Shown here: in pieces, positions 7,860 through 16,504 of the stretch
Layout of the letters: each line of letters opens with the position of its first letter
How positions within the stretch are numbered: the stretch's first letter is position 1
Source: JBGAKG01 sp044224495
GTDB taxonomy: Bacteria; Myxococcota_A; Polyangia; Polyangiales; Polyangiaceae
Length of the DNA stretch: 64,000 nt
Direction: 5' to 3'
Assembly (NCBI GenBank): GCA_044224495.1
Contig: JBGAKG010000008.1
Location: forward strand, 244,715 to 308,714
Translations under genes and position numbers: made by a program
Notes under the pieces: generated by a model
Database searches by the model: none
What the model saw: only the letters and a program-made list of their open reading frames with translations
What the model was told of the DNA's origin: nothing

Positions 7860-9266
7860 TCATGTGGGGATCGGGTCCTTGCCGCCCCGGATCCACGGCT
7901 CGGTGATGCGGCGCCAATTGCCCGATGCGCCGAGGCCCGCCATCACGCTCGCGAGGCCCCACTGGAGCCGGTTCATGAAGGTGTGGTCCTTCGGCATGTT
8001 GATCGGCTTCGGCAGGTTCGGGATCGTCTCGTCGCCCTTGAAGATGATCTTCTTCGAGTTGCGCACCAAGTACGCGACGGTCTCGCGCGCGAAGTCGTGG
8101 GTGTAGGTGAAGTCCTTGTCCTCGACGACGGGCGAGAGGACCAGCCGGGTGTAGCTCGTGTAGAGGCGCCAGCCTTCTTCGTCGGTGGGGTCGTAACCGA
8201 GCACCTCGACGCAGCCGCGGTGGAAGGCTTCGTCGTCGCCGTCCATCAGGGCGCGGATGTAGCGCTTCTCGCCCTCGAGCAGCTCGTCGGGGATGAACTT
8301 GTGGCAGCCGAAGTCGAGGAAGGCGACCTTGCCGCCGCCGAGGAAGCGGTAGTTCCCCGGGTGCGGATCGGCGTAGAGCACGCCGTGCTTCCACAAGGAG
8401 CGCATCATGAAGCGCCAGATGGTGTGGCCGGCGGCGTTCTTCTCCTCGGCCGAGGCTTCCTTCCGGAACTCCTGGTAGTCGAGCCCGCTCATCAGCTCGA
8501 GGGTGAGCACGCGCTTCGTGCTCAAGCTGTGGTGGACCTCGGGGATGACGATCTCCGGATCGTCGCGGTGCATGCGCCGGAAGAGGTCGGCGATCTCGGC
8601 CTCCTTGCCGTAGTCGAGCTCGGCGAGGAAGACGCCCTTGATCTCGTCGAGGGTCTCCTTCGTCTTGTAGCGGCGGCCCACCGGCGCGATCATCGTCTCG
8701 AGCATCGAGATGCTCTTGAGGTCGTTCTCGATCGCGGTGTCGATGCCGGGGTACTGGACCTTCACCGCGACGCGGTCGCCGCCCTTCGTCGTGGCGCGGT
8801 GCACCTGACCGATGCTGGCGGCGGCGAACGGATCCGCCTCCCACTCGGCGAAGATCTCCGTCGGCGGCTCGCCGAGGTCCTCGGTGATGACCTTGACCGC
8901 AGCCTCGGGCGAGAGCGGCGGCGCCTTCTGCTGGAGCTTCTTGAGCGTCTTCTGGAAGCGCTCCTCGTATCCGGGCGGCGCGAGCCCGTCGATGTAGGAC
9001 GCCATCTGACCGAGCTTGAGCGGAAGGCCCTTCATCTCGCCCAGCGTCTTCAGCATGGCCTCGGCGGTCTGCTTGCCGAGCTCCATCGCCTTCTTGCGCT
9101 CTTCGAGCGACATCTCCTCCTTCGGCTTGCCGCCGAGGGCGCGCCTCACCGCGGCGGACGCCAGCGGGATGGCCTTGGGCGCGAGAGCCCCCAAGCGCGC
9201 GAGGCGGCCCAAACGCGACGTGGGCGGTTCGTGCGGGCGCTTGGGGTCGTCGGCCATCCCGCTCAT
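7860..9266 (-). CDS. ABC1/UbiB/ADCK atypical kinase
   Basis: 468 residues. The family signatures are present in order: LPLKLGQMAS (KxGQ), AAASIGQVH (Ala-rich nucleotide loop), VAVKVQYPG (Lys), the catalytic-loop equivalent DPHPGN and LDFG in place of DFG. Known members support isoprenoid quinone biosynthesis or lipid homeostasis through ATPase-type activity. No hydrophobic C-terminal anchor of the E. coli UbiB type is obvious. First gene of the minus-strand unit with the methyltransferase and AraC regulator. Confidence 0.92.
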   Translation of the reverse strand: MSGMADDPKRPHEPPTSRLGRLARLGALAPKAIPLASAAVRRALGGKPKEEMSLEERKKAMELGKQTAEAMLKTLGEMKGLPLKLGQMASYIDGLAPPGYEERFQKTLKKLQQKAPPLSPEAAVKVITEDLGEPPTEIFAEWEADPFAAASIGQVHRATTKGGDRVAVKVQYPGIDTAIENDLKSISMLETMIAPVGRRYKTKETLDEIKGVFLAELDYGKEAEIADLFRRMHRDDPEIVIPEVHHSLSTKRVLTLELMSGLDYQEFRKEASAEEKNAAGHTIWRFMMRSLWKHGVLYADPHPGNYRFLGGGKVAFLDFGCHKFIPDELLEGEKRYIRALMDGDDEAFHRGCVEVLGYDPTDEEGWRLYTSYTRLVLSPVVEDKDFTYTHDFARETVAYLVRNSKKIIFKGDETIPNLPKPINMPKDHTFMNRLQWGLASVMAGLGASGNWRRITEPWIRGGKDPIPT

Positions 9267-9321
9267 TATGGGCGCGAAGAACGCCCGCGACTAGGCCTCG
9301 AACCGATCGTAGTCTCCGCCC

Positions 9322-10251
9322 ATGCGCCGTTCACGCTCCCTCGGGCCGCTGCCTTTCGCCGCCGCGCTCCTGATCCTCGCAGCGTGCAGCGGCGCGGACG
9401 ATCCGCTCACACCTGATCCGGGCGATTCCGGAGCGGACGCGAGTGTGGACGTGGCGTCCGACACGGCGACTTCGACCGACGCTCCCCGCGATGGCCTGAG
9501 CGGACCGGCGCTCGTCGACGCGATCACCAAGCTCGCGAGCTCGTCCACGTGCGCGGCGTACTCGTGGAAGAACCGCGGCAAGGCGCCGGCCGGCTACCCG
9601 AAGGGCGTCGCGCTCGTGTTCGCGCGCGCGGTCTGCAACCAGACCAAGAGCGACGTCGCCGTCGTCTCGAAGGCGAAGACCTCCGACACGCAGAAGGACG
9701 CGCTCGCCTGGTACGACTCGATCTTCGCCGGGCTCGGCATGTCGAACGACGTGGCGGGCGTCGACACGCTCCGGCACTCGTACGTGCTGCTGCTCGGCCT
9801 GGGCATGCGCGAGAGCTCCGGCGAGCACTGCATCGGGCGCGACATGTCGGCGACCAACACGACCTCGGACAGCGCCGAGGCGGGCGCGTGGCAGACGAGC
9901 TGGGACTCGCACACGTCGAGCCCGGAGCTCCCCAAGCTATTTGCACAATACAAGTCGAGCACCAACGGGTGCTTGCTCTCGACCTTCGCCGAGGGCGTGA
10001 CGTGCTCCGCCGCCGACTGGCAGAACTGGGGCACCGGCGCGGACGGGCTCGACTTCCAGAAGCTGTCGAAGGAGTGCCCCGGCTTCGCAGCGGAGTACGC
10101 GGCGGTGATGATCCGCGTGAACGGGGGCTCGCTCGGGCACTACGGTCCGCTTCGGACGAAGGCGGCCGAGGTGCGACCCGAGTGCGACGACCTCTTCGCG
10201 AAGGTGCAGGCGCTGGTGGAAGCGAACCCGAGTGGGTGTGGCGCGCTGTGA
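9322..10251 (+). CDS. Secreted lipoprotein with possible lysozyme-like domain
   Basis: 309 residues. The signal peptide ends in ILAACSG with lipobox Cys22, followed by an Asp/Ser/Thr-rich linker to about residue 58. The middle contains GMRESSGEHC with Glu164 in an ESSG context, as in lysozyme-like transglycosylases, and a QTSWDSH segment after it. The enzymatic assignment is an inference from this local motif; the rest was not recognised. It is followed in the same direction by two smaller lipoproteins. Confidence 0.75.
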   Translation: MRRSRSLGPLPFAAALLILAACSGADDPLTPDPGDSGADASVDVASDTATSTDAPRDGLSGPALVDAITKLASSSTCAAYSWKNRGKAPAGYPKGVALVFARAVCNQTKSDVAVVSKAKTSDTQKDALAWYDSIFAGLGMSNDVAGVDTLRHSYVLLLGLGMRESSGEHCIGRDMSATNTTSDSAEAGAWQTSWDSHTSSPELPKLFAQYKSSTNGCLLSTFAEGVTCSAADWQNWGTGADGLDFQKLSKECPGFAAEYAAVMIRVNGGSLGHYGPLRTKAAEVRPECDDLFAKVQALVEANPSGCGAL

Positions 10252-10281
10252 GCCCCCGCACCTTCGCGGTAGGCTGAGGCC

Positions 10282-10956
10282 ATGCTTCTACGGCGCGCGT
10301 TGGTCGGCTTCGGACTTCTCGGCTTCGGGCTCGTCGGGGCGTGCGTCGGCGATGCCGTCGTGAATCCGCTCCCCGACGCGGGCGGCGTGGATGCGAACGG
10401 CACGGTCGACGCAGCGAAGGAGACGTCCACCGGGACGGACGCTTCCCCCGGCGACGCCGCGGCCGACGCCGGTCTCTGCGCGAACCCGAAGGTCGGCAAT
10501 ACGGTCTCCGCGAGCGCGGGCGCCACGTTCGTCACGGGCGGGTCGCCCTTGGTGCCGGGCGACTACGTCCTCACGTCGGTCGGCTTCTCGTGCAACGGCG
10601 GTTGCACCATCCCGACGACCGCGAACCTCGTCGGCGGGTTGAGGATCACGTCGAAGGGCGGCGCCGCCATCACGATCGAGCGGCGCGTCGAGATGGATCA
10701 AGGGGGACCGAAGTTCGCCATCCTCGACCGCCTCGATGGCACGTTCAACCAAGCGGGCGACACGATGACGCTCACCGAGGTCTGCGGGAACTCGAAGCTC
10801 GGCGACGCGGGGACCGAGACGTGGTTCGCCCGCTTCCCGGTCGGGCTCTCGGACGGCGGACCGACGGGGCAGCTCCGCGTATCCATGCCGGGGCTGGTCG
10901 GGGTCACGAGTCAGGGACCGAACGCGACGATCAACTTCACGTTCACGCGCCAGTAG
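10282..10956 (+). CDS. Lipoprotein of unknown function
   Basis: 224 residues. The signal peptide ends at GLVGAC (Cys21) and an Asp/Ala-rich linker runs to about residue 65. The remaining ~155 residues look like a beta-rich globular domain with one CNGGC pair and Gly/Thr-rich strands. Not assigned to a family. It starts 30 bases after the upstream lipoprotein and ends 32 bases before the next. Confidence 0.8.
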   Translation: MLLRRALVGFGLLGFGLVGACVGDAVVNPLPDAGGVDANGTVDAAKETSTGTDASPGDAAADAGLCANPKVGNTVSASAGATFVTGGSPLVPGDYVLTSVGFSCNGGCTIPTTANLVGGLRITSKGGAAITIERRVEMDQGGPKFAILDRLDGTFNQAGDTMTLTEVCGNSKLGDAGTETWFARFPVGLSDGGPTGQLRVSMPGLVGVTSQGPNATINFTFTRQ

Positions 10957-10988
10957 TCAGCCCGAACCTTCTGAGGCAACATGGCGGT

Positions 10989-11342
10989 GTGATCAGGTTT
11001 CTTCTGATTGGCATTTTGCTGGTGGGTTGCGGGAGTGCGGATTCCCCCGCCGTGTCCGACGGGGGGAAAGACGCCGTGGTTGCCTGCGATCCGCCTCGCG
11101 GCAGCTCGGATTCGGGAGCCTCCGACGCCCGGCGCGATGGTCCGATGTCCGCCAGCGACAGCGGGGTGATCGATACGGAAGGGGGCTCTCCGCCGCCGGT
11201 GGGCCGTTACGCGTGCGGCAACGGAGCCATGTTCTGCCCGGACGAAGCGACGGTCGGGCTCCGCTGCTGCAAGCTCAAGATGGAGTGTTGGGACCCGGCG
11301 GTGGACCCGAGCGACTACTGCGATCGTCCCTACTGCAAGTGA
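10989..11342 (+). CDS. Small Cys-rich lipoprotein
   Basis: 117 residues from a GTG start chosen because it directly precedes the signal peptide (lipobox LLVGCG, Cys14). A Ser/Asp/Gly linker leads to a ~45-residue C-terminal domain with eight Cys (including CC and a terminal YCK), suggesting a small disulfide-bonded module. Its first bases are less GC-rich than its neighbours. Stop-to-stop arrangement with the following minus-strand gene is bridged by an inverted repeat. Confidence 0.7.
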   Translation: MIRFLLIGILLVGCGSADSPAVSDGGKDAVVACDPPRGSSDSGASDARRDGPMSASDSGVIDTEGGSPPPVGRYACGNGAMFCPDEATVGLRCCKLKMECWDPAVDPSDYCDRPYCK

Positions 11343-11356
11343 GCTCGCGACTCACT
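11338..11356. terminator. Inverted repeat spanning two convergent stop codons
   Basis: AGTGAG and CTCACT form a 6-bp stem around a 7-base loop, and both stop codons lie in the arms. It could act as a weak bidirectional terminator, but no T-tract follows on either side. Confidence 0.3.
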
Positions 11357-12578
11357 CGGGCTTCTTCACGAGCGTCTCGAGCACGAGCCCCGGCGCGCTC
11401 TTCGCCAATCGTGCCTTGAGATCCCTCCACACCTGCGACGCGAGGTCGCTCCGCGCCGAGCGCGAGAGGTCGTTCGGGTTGGTGCTCTCGTAGTGGGCGT
11501 TGCTGCTCTCGGCGATGACCGGAGCGGTGCACGCGACCTTGCCCGTCGTCCGATCGACGACCCACATCCCCCCGTGGTACGAGCCCGGGGTGAAGTGGGC
11601 TTCGACGACCGACTGACCCGACATGCGCTCGGGGATGTCGACGATCGGCGCGACCGTCGCGAGCGACGTGAGCACGACCACGAAGCGGGAGAGCGGCTGA
11701 AGGCGCTCGGCGACCTCGGCCGGGTGGAGATCCCAACCTGGGACGAGCAATCCGAGCGTCGGCGTGCCGCCGGAGAGGTCCGAGTAGAGCACCTTCTCCG
11801 GGTCCAGTGCCGGCGCGGGGAGCTTCCCGCCATCGAGGGTGGGGGAGACGATCCTCGAGAGCACCTCCCACGAGACGACCGGCACGGTCCCGGTGACGTC
11901 CGGGCCGCACGACGTGACCTTCGGTCGAAGCGCAGGGTCGACGGCGCTCGCGACGCGCGCGAGGGTCCCGATGAAGTCGCGCACCTTCGCGAGCTCCTCC
12001 GGGTGATCCTTCGCTGCGATCGCCGCGTAGTACGCGGTGCGCTGCTCGTCGAAGGTGAGATCCTTGCCGCCGAGCGCCGAGGGGACGCGATCGACGAACT
12101 CGCACCACGAGCCGTTGCCGGCGTCACCGAGCTCGAGCGAGACGCCGACCTTCACGATCCGGTCGGCAGGCGGCATCGCGCACGGGCCGAGCTTGCCTTC
12201 GAGCCGGACTCCGGCGTCGCCGTAGGCCGAGGCCGCCATCGGCACGCGCATCGAGCACACGTCGATGCCGGGAACCGGGTCGGGCACGTAGCCCGCGTCG
12301 GGGCTCACGGGCACCTCGTGCGAGACCTTCACGTTCACGTTGCCGTCGAGGGGCTTCGACTCGAAGCCTTCCGTCTCGGGGTTCACGCGGAGGCGCGCGG
12401 TGCCCGCGTCGTCGAGCGAGAGCTCGCTCGCCCAGCAGTACTTGAACGCGGGCGGGGGCGAGGTCGGGTCGGACGAGGACGAGCTCTTGCCCTCCTTCAT
12501 CGCGACCCAGACGAACGCGCCGCCGAGCGCCGCCACGAAGAGGAGCGCCGGAAGCAGACTCGCGGCTTTGTTCGCCAT
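11352..12578 (-). CDS. Membrane-anchored protein of unknown function
   Basis: 408 residues. One N-terminal transmembrane helix (about residues 6-26) is followed by a Ser-rich linker and a ~370-residue extracytoplasmic domain with a few Cys. No family was recognised. The ATG at 12578 shares one base with the stop of the upstream transglycosylase-like gene (TGATG), which implies translational coupling and a joint envelope role. Confidence 0.78.
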   Translation of the reverse strand: MANKAASLLPALLFVAALGGAFVWVAMKEGKSSSSSDPTSPPPAFKYCWASELSLDDAGTARLRVNPETEGFESKPLDGNVNVKVSHEVPVSPDAGYVPDPVPGIDVCSMRVPMAASAYGDAGVRLEGKLGPCAMPPADRIVKVGVSLELGDAGNGSWCEFVDRVPSALGGKDLTFDEQRTAYYAAIAAKDHPEELAKVRDFIGTLARVASAVDPALRPKVTSCGPDVTGTVPVVSWEVLSRIVSPTLDGGKLPAPALDPEKVLYSDLSGGTPTLGLLVPGWDLHPAEVAERLQPLSRFVVVLTSLATVAPIVDIPERMSGQSVVEAHFTPGSYHGGMWVVDRTTGKVACTAPVIAESSNAHYESTNPNDLSRSARSDLASQVWRDLKARLAKSAPGLVLETLVKKPE

Positions 12579-13273
12579 CAGTAGGTGTGCGCCGGGTACT
12601 TCGCTGCGGCGCAGTACTGTTGATAGGCCGGGAGTACGTAGTCGAGGTATTGGCGGTTCACTTGGGTGCAACCCTTCGTGCTGCCATAGCTCGCGTAGTT
12701 GCCGAGCGCCATCGCCGTGTACTGGTCCTCGGTGCAGCCCGTGAACTGCTTCTTCACCTGCGCGCGGTTGTCGGAGAGCCCGGCGACGCCCATCTCGATG
12801 TTCATGTCGGGGTTGAAGACGGAGTGAGCCCAATCGGACGAGCTCGCGTCCTTCGTCATGTTCGGGCGCCCGCTCGGGAGAATCCACGGATCGGTCGGCT
12901 TCGGGTTGCAGGCCGGGACGACCTGCATCAGCCCGTAGCAACCGATCTCGTTCGCGGTCCAACCGTTCGGTGTGCCGCACGGCCCGTTCGCACAGCCCGC
13001 GGCGAACTGATCGAAGCGCGACTCGCCGTACATGACGGCCTTCACGAGCATCGGGTCGGGCCAGGCGTACTTCGCCGTCGTCTTCAGCACGGCGCAGTCG
13101 AACGCGTCGGCGCTGATGCCGGTCTGTTGGGCGGTGATCCCGGTCTTGAGTGGGTCCGCGTCGCAAGTGCCGGGGTTGACGAAGGCGTCCGCGGCGCCAC
13201 CGTCGGTCGTGGTCGCGTCACCCGAAGAGGAGCACGCGAGGGCGAGGAACGGGACGACGACGAGGTACCGCAT
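12578..13273 (-). CDS. Lipoprotein with SLT-type transglycosylase domain
   Basis: 231 residues. Lipobox Cys14 (LALACSS) is followed by a short linker and a lysozyme-like domain. The catalytic Glu84 lies in MYGESRFD, followed by the family's YGLMQVVP segment at about 113-120, an NPDMNIEMG segment and a C-terminal ALGNYASYG segment. This order is that of lytic transglycosylase SLT domains, which cleave peptidoglycan glycan strands. Additional Cys residues suggest disulfides. Likely outer-membrane or periplasmic peptidoglycan remodelling. Divergent from the papain-family gene across 88 bases. Confidence 0.85.
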   Translation of the reverse strand: MRYLVVVPFLALACSSSGDATTTDGGAADAFVNPGTCDADPLKTGITAQQTGISADAFDCAVLKTTAKYAWPDPMLVKAVMYGESRFDQFAAGCANGPCGTPNGWTANEIGCYGLMQVVPACNPKPTDPWILPSGRPNMTKDASSSDWAHSVFNPDMNIEMGVAGLSDNRAQVKKQFTGCTEDQYTAMALGNYASYGSTKGCTQVNRQYLDYVLPAYQQYCAAAKYPAHTY

Positions 13274-13361
13274 CGGCCGAGGATATCACCGGGGGGAGGT
13301 CGCTCTGCGTCGCGGAACATTTCGCGCGCAACTTCCCTGAGCCCGAGGCCGATGGGCTGGC

Positions 13362-14957
13362 ATGAAAGCCACTCGCGCACTTCTCGTTGGCCTCACCCCC
13401 GTTGTTCTCGCTGCCTGCGCAGTCGATGCCGTGCCGACGCCGGAAGCCAACGACCCGCCTCCGCCGTTGGATCCGAACGACGCCTATGGGGATGTCAGTG
13501 CGCCGCTCCCGGGCGGCGCGAACGTCGTCGACGTCGGCGTCCTGTATGAACTGATGAAGTCGGGTCGGCCTGACTTCGTGACGGCAAAGGCGATGTCGGC
13601 GCTTGATGTGCGCGCGGCATCGCAGGTGACCGAAGACGACGAGACCCTCGCGGAGTACCTTACGTCGGAGCAAGATCCGAATGTCGCGGCGATGGTTGCG
13701 GCAAAGCCCACCCTCGACTCGCACCTCCGCGAGAACTCCGATGGCAGTCTCCAGATGGACGTGGTCGGGACGGATGGGACGGTGGGCTCGGTGGCGACGT
13801 TCGGGCGCCCGACGCGTCGGCACACGATGGCGGAGGTCATCCGCGATGGTCGATCGCGCGTGAAGCGAGAGGCGCTCTACGCCGGCGTGAAATCGGCGCT
13901 GTCTGGGATCATTACCGAGGCGATGCCCGCGCCGGGTGAGCTCTCGGACGCTGCGCTCGAAGACAAGCTCAGTCTCGTAGCTCGCGCCGGGCTGGCCGCC
14001 ACGTCTCGAGTCCACCTTCCACTCGGCACTGCGCTCGAAGCTTGTGGTGGCGAGTGGGACGGCGACGATGCCAGCGCGGAGCCTCCCGTCATGCACGACC
14101 CTTCCGGACTCTACGCGAGAGTTTCCTGGAGTCACAAGGGCGCAACGACGTGTGTGCGTGATCAGGGGGCGCGGGGAACCTGCAGCGCCTTTGCGGTCGC
14201 CTCAGCACTCGAACGCAAGAACGTTCTCTATGGCGGGCCCCGATTGGACATCTCGGAGCAGCACCTCTACGCGCGTTATGTCAGCCAGTACGGCGACTGG
14301 CGTCGGGACGGTGCGTACCCGAGCGACATGGTTCTGCAGCTCTCGAGCGTCGGGTTCAAGGTGCCGGTGGAAGCCGATTGGCGATACAACCCTGCGCGGC
14401 AACGGACCCCGATGCAATCGAGCCCGTTCAATGGCGCATGCAAGGGCTATTCGGGTGCGTGTTCGGAGACGTCGCACGAAGAACCGGTCTCGTGCACGTA
14501 CGTCAAGGGGACGACCTACTGCTGGTGGACGTCAGTCAAACCTGCGCATCCCGGCGGCATCACCATCACGAACGATCCGTCGAGACCGCAGTTTCGCGCT
14601 GGGCGAGACTACTCGGCCAGTGATCGCATCCAAGCGCTCGCATTCGCTGCGGCGCTACTCTCGTTCGGTGACCGCGAGGTCGTGATCTCGTTCACCATTG
14701 GGACCGCGTTCGACGCTGCGTCGAAGGATCCGTCTGGGTTCGTGCGTGGTCCGAGTGGTGGCGATCGTGGTGGTCACGCCACTCATGCCGTCGGTTGGGT
14801 AGCGAACGATCAACTCCCAGCGGGCGTCGACCCGGCGGACGGGGGCGGCTACTTCGTCTTGAAGAACTCGTGGGGACGCGATCGCGCGGATCAGGGCTAC
14901 TACTATGTGCCGTTCGGTTGGATGGCCGCGAACCTCATCGACGTGGTGGCGCTATGA
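13362..14957 (+). CDS. Papain-family (C1A) cysteine peptidase, secreted lipoprotein
   Basis: 531 residues. A signal peptide with lipobox-like VVLAAC (Cys19) is followed by a ~230-residue N-terminal region that may act as a propeptide. The peptidase domain has the oxyanion Gln268 and catalytic Cys274 (DQGARGTCSAFA), His475 (THAVGW) and Asn502 (LKNSWG), all four papain-site residues. Codon usage is somewhat less GC-biased than its neighbours, hinting at weaker expression or later acquisition. The stop overlaps the start of the next gene (ATGA). Confidence 0.92.
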   Translation: MKATRALLVGLTPVVLAACAVDAVPTPEANDPPPPLDPNDAYGDVSAPLPGGANVVDVGVLYELMKSGRPDFVTAKAMSALDVRAASQVTEDDETLAEYLTSEQDPNVAAMVAAKPTLDSHLRENSDGSLQMDVVGTDGTVGSVATFGRPTRRHTMAEVIRDGRSRVKREALYAGVKSALSGIITEAMPAPGELSDAALEDKLSLVARAGLAATSRVHLPLGTALEACGGEWDGDDASAEPPVMHDPSGLYARVSWSHKGATTCVRDQGARGTCSAFAVASALERKNVLYGGPRLDISEQHLYARYVSQYGDWRRDGAYPSDMVLQLSSVGFKVPVEADWRYNPARQRTPMQSSPFNGACKGYSGACSETSHEEPVSCTYVKGTTYCWWTSVKPAHPGGITITNDPSRPQFRAGRDYSASDRIQALAFAAALLSFGDREVVISFTIGTAFDAASKDPSGFVRGPSGGDRGGHATHAVGWVANDQLPAGVDPADGGGYFVLKNSWGRDRADQGYYYVPFGWMAANLIDVVAL

Positions 14958-15577
14958 AACCGGCCCTCACCCTCTCCATTGCCGTCTCGCTCGCCGCCGC
15001 TGCGGTCCTCGCTCCTCGCTCCGCGGCGGCCTGCGGCGCTCCGCCCGACTACGTCGCTCGGCAGGACGAAGGCGGCGACGTGTCGATCCTGACCAGCGCC
15101 GTCACGTGCTCGCCCGACCGGGTCATGCTTCGACAGAACGTCGACACCGGCGAGATCGTGCGGCTCGTCGGTCCGTGCGAAGGCGAGTCTTGGGTCGACC
15201 GGTGTGTACCCGAAGGCCACTATCGCTATGGCCTCGAGGTCCCGATGCCCGTCCTGGAGGCGGACTGCGTATGCGGACCGTACACGTACTACGCCGACGT
15301 CACGGTTGCCCGAGCGGCGGAGAGCTGCAGCACCAGCACCGTCGCGGTGGCCTCCGTCCCGTGGAAAGGCGATCGACGGATCTGCTCTCCGTCTCCCGTG
15401 ACCTGCGGGAGCGGCGCGCCGGGATCGGACCCCGTGCCCTGCGATGCGCCACCGCCGGCCGCATCCGGCTGTTCCAGCTCGGGAAGCTCGGGTGGAAACC
15501 CGTGGCTCCCGATGGTCGCGCTCGTCGCCCTCGCGGTGATGCGCGTGAAGGCCCGGGCGCGAGCGCGCGCCACGTGA
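14954..15577 (+). CDS. Secreted protein with MYXO-CTERM-like C-terminal sorting signal
   Basis: 207 residues. A Sec signal peptide (ending around AAACG) precedes a Cys-rich extracellular domain. The C-terminus has a GCSSSGSSGG segment, one hydrophobic helix and a basic tail ending in repeated Arg/Ala, the layout of MYXO-CTERM surface-sorting signals. The ectodomain function is unknown. Coupling to the upstream papain-like peptidase (ATGA) suggests that the pair is made together; whether one processes or anchors the other is not known. Confidence 0.8.
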   Translation: MKPALTLSIAVSLAAAAVLAPRSAAACGAPPDYVARQDEGGDVSILTSAVTCSPDRVMLRQNVDTGEIVRLVGPCEGESWVDRCVPEGHYRYGLEVPMPVLEADCVCGPYTYYADVTVARAAESCSTSTVAVASVPWKGDRRICSPSPVTCGSGAPGSDPVPCDAPPPAASGCSSSGSSGGNPWLPMVALVALAVMRVKARARARAT

Positions 15578-15591
15578 GGTCCGAGCCTCAC
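15574..15591. terminator. 6-bp stem hairpin between convergent genes
   Basis: GTGAGG and CCTCAC pair around a 6-base loop, spanning the stop codons of both convergent genes. It is a possible bidirectional terminator without a T-tract. Confidence 0.35.
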
Positions 15592-16433
15592 CCTCGCGCA
15601 GCGCTCCCCAGCGCGCGCTCGATCCTTCGCGCCAAGGCTTCCCACTCTCGGGCTCGCTTTCCCTTCCTCGCGAACGCGAGCCCGATCGTGCGCGTCGCGC
15701 GGACGTCCTCGAAGCGCCGCAGCACCACGTCCTTCGCGTGGCGCGCCGAGCCCTCGGGCACGAACGCGAGCCCCACCCCCGCCGCCACCAGCGCGAGCGC
15801 CCACTCCTCGGTCTCGGCCACGGCCGCCGTCACCAGGTGCGCTTCGCTCCCGCGGAAGCGCGCCGCCGCCGCGCAGTTGCAGCGCTGGACGTAGCGCTCC
15901 CCGGCGAGCTCGCGCGCCCGGATCGTTCGCTTCAGGCCCAGCGGGTGGTCCGGCGGGAGCGCGACGACGAACTCCTCGTCCCAAAGTGGTACGAAGACGT
16001 CGTTCTTGCCGACGCGCTCGCGAGCGACGAGCCGCAGGTCGGTGCGTGCGTTCGCCTCGGAGATCCGGAGCGCGTCCGTCCCCCGCAGCCGCGTGATCGC
16101 GGCGAGGACGGCGCGCGTGCGCTCCGCGTCGAGCTCGCGCCCCACGCCGACCGTCAAGGGCTCGAGCGCCGCCGCGGGCGGGCTGCGGAAGGAGCGCCGG
16201 ACCGCCTCGGCCTCGCGCACGAGCCGAAGCGCGATCGGGTACAAGCGCTCGCCCTCCGGCGTCGGCGCGGCCCCGCGCCGATGGCGCACGAAGAGCTTCG
16301 CGCCCAGCTCGCTCTCGAGCGCGGAGAGGGACGCCGAGACCGAAGGCTGCGAGATGAAGCAGCGCCGCGCCGCCGCGCTCACGCTCCGCTCCTCGAAGAC
16401 CGCCACGAAGTAGCTCAGCTCGCGCAGTTCCAT
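15588..16433 (-). CDS. LysR-family transcriptional regulator
   Basis: 281 residues, slightly under the usual ~300. The N-terminal winged helix-turn-helix has the family pattern (AARRCFISQPSVSASLSALE, about 21-40), followed by the linker helix and a periplasmic-binding-protein-like effector domain. It is transcribed divergently from a metallo-beta-lactamase-fold enzyme, the classic LysR arrangement, with an inverted repeat in the shared region. Confidence 0.92.
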   Translation of the reverse strand: MELRELSYFVAVFEERSVSAAARRCFISQPSVSASLSALESELGAKLFVRHRRGAAPTPEGERLYPIALRLVREAEAVRRSFRSPPAAALEPLTVGVGRELDAERTRAVLAAITRLRGTDALRISEANARTDLRLVARERVGKNDVFVPLWDEEFVVALPPDHPLGLKRTIRARELAGERYVQRCNCAAAARFRGSEAHLVTAAVAETEEWALALVAAGVGLAFVPEGSARHAKDVVLRRFEDVRATRTIGLAFARKGKRAREWEALARRIERALGSAARG

Positions 16434-16444
16434 AGGTAATGACT

Positions 16445-16466
16445 ATGGATGACATATCACATCCAT
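16445..16466. promoter_or_regulatory. Inverted repeat, candidate LysR operator
   Basis: ATGGATG (16445-16451) and CATCCAT (16460-16466) form perfect 7-bp arms around 8 AT-rich bases. Position between divergent LysR and hydrolase genes fits an operator. If the hydrolase starts at 16505, as preferred here, the site lies wholly in non-coding DNA. Confidence 0.5.
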
Positions 16467-16504
16467 CGTTTCCAGATGGCATGGGCCGCCGCATCCTGAA
16501 CGTC

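Noticed and set aside
9301..9320. Possible tRNA-like TTCGA segment near a gene start
   Set aside because: No acceptor or anticodon stem can be folded around it.
12579..13166. Upstream extension of the 11352-12578 gene
   Set aside because: The extension lies inside the transglycosylase gene in another frame and lacks a signal; the ATG at 12578 directly precedes the transmembrane helix.
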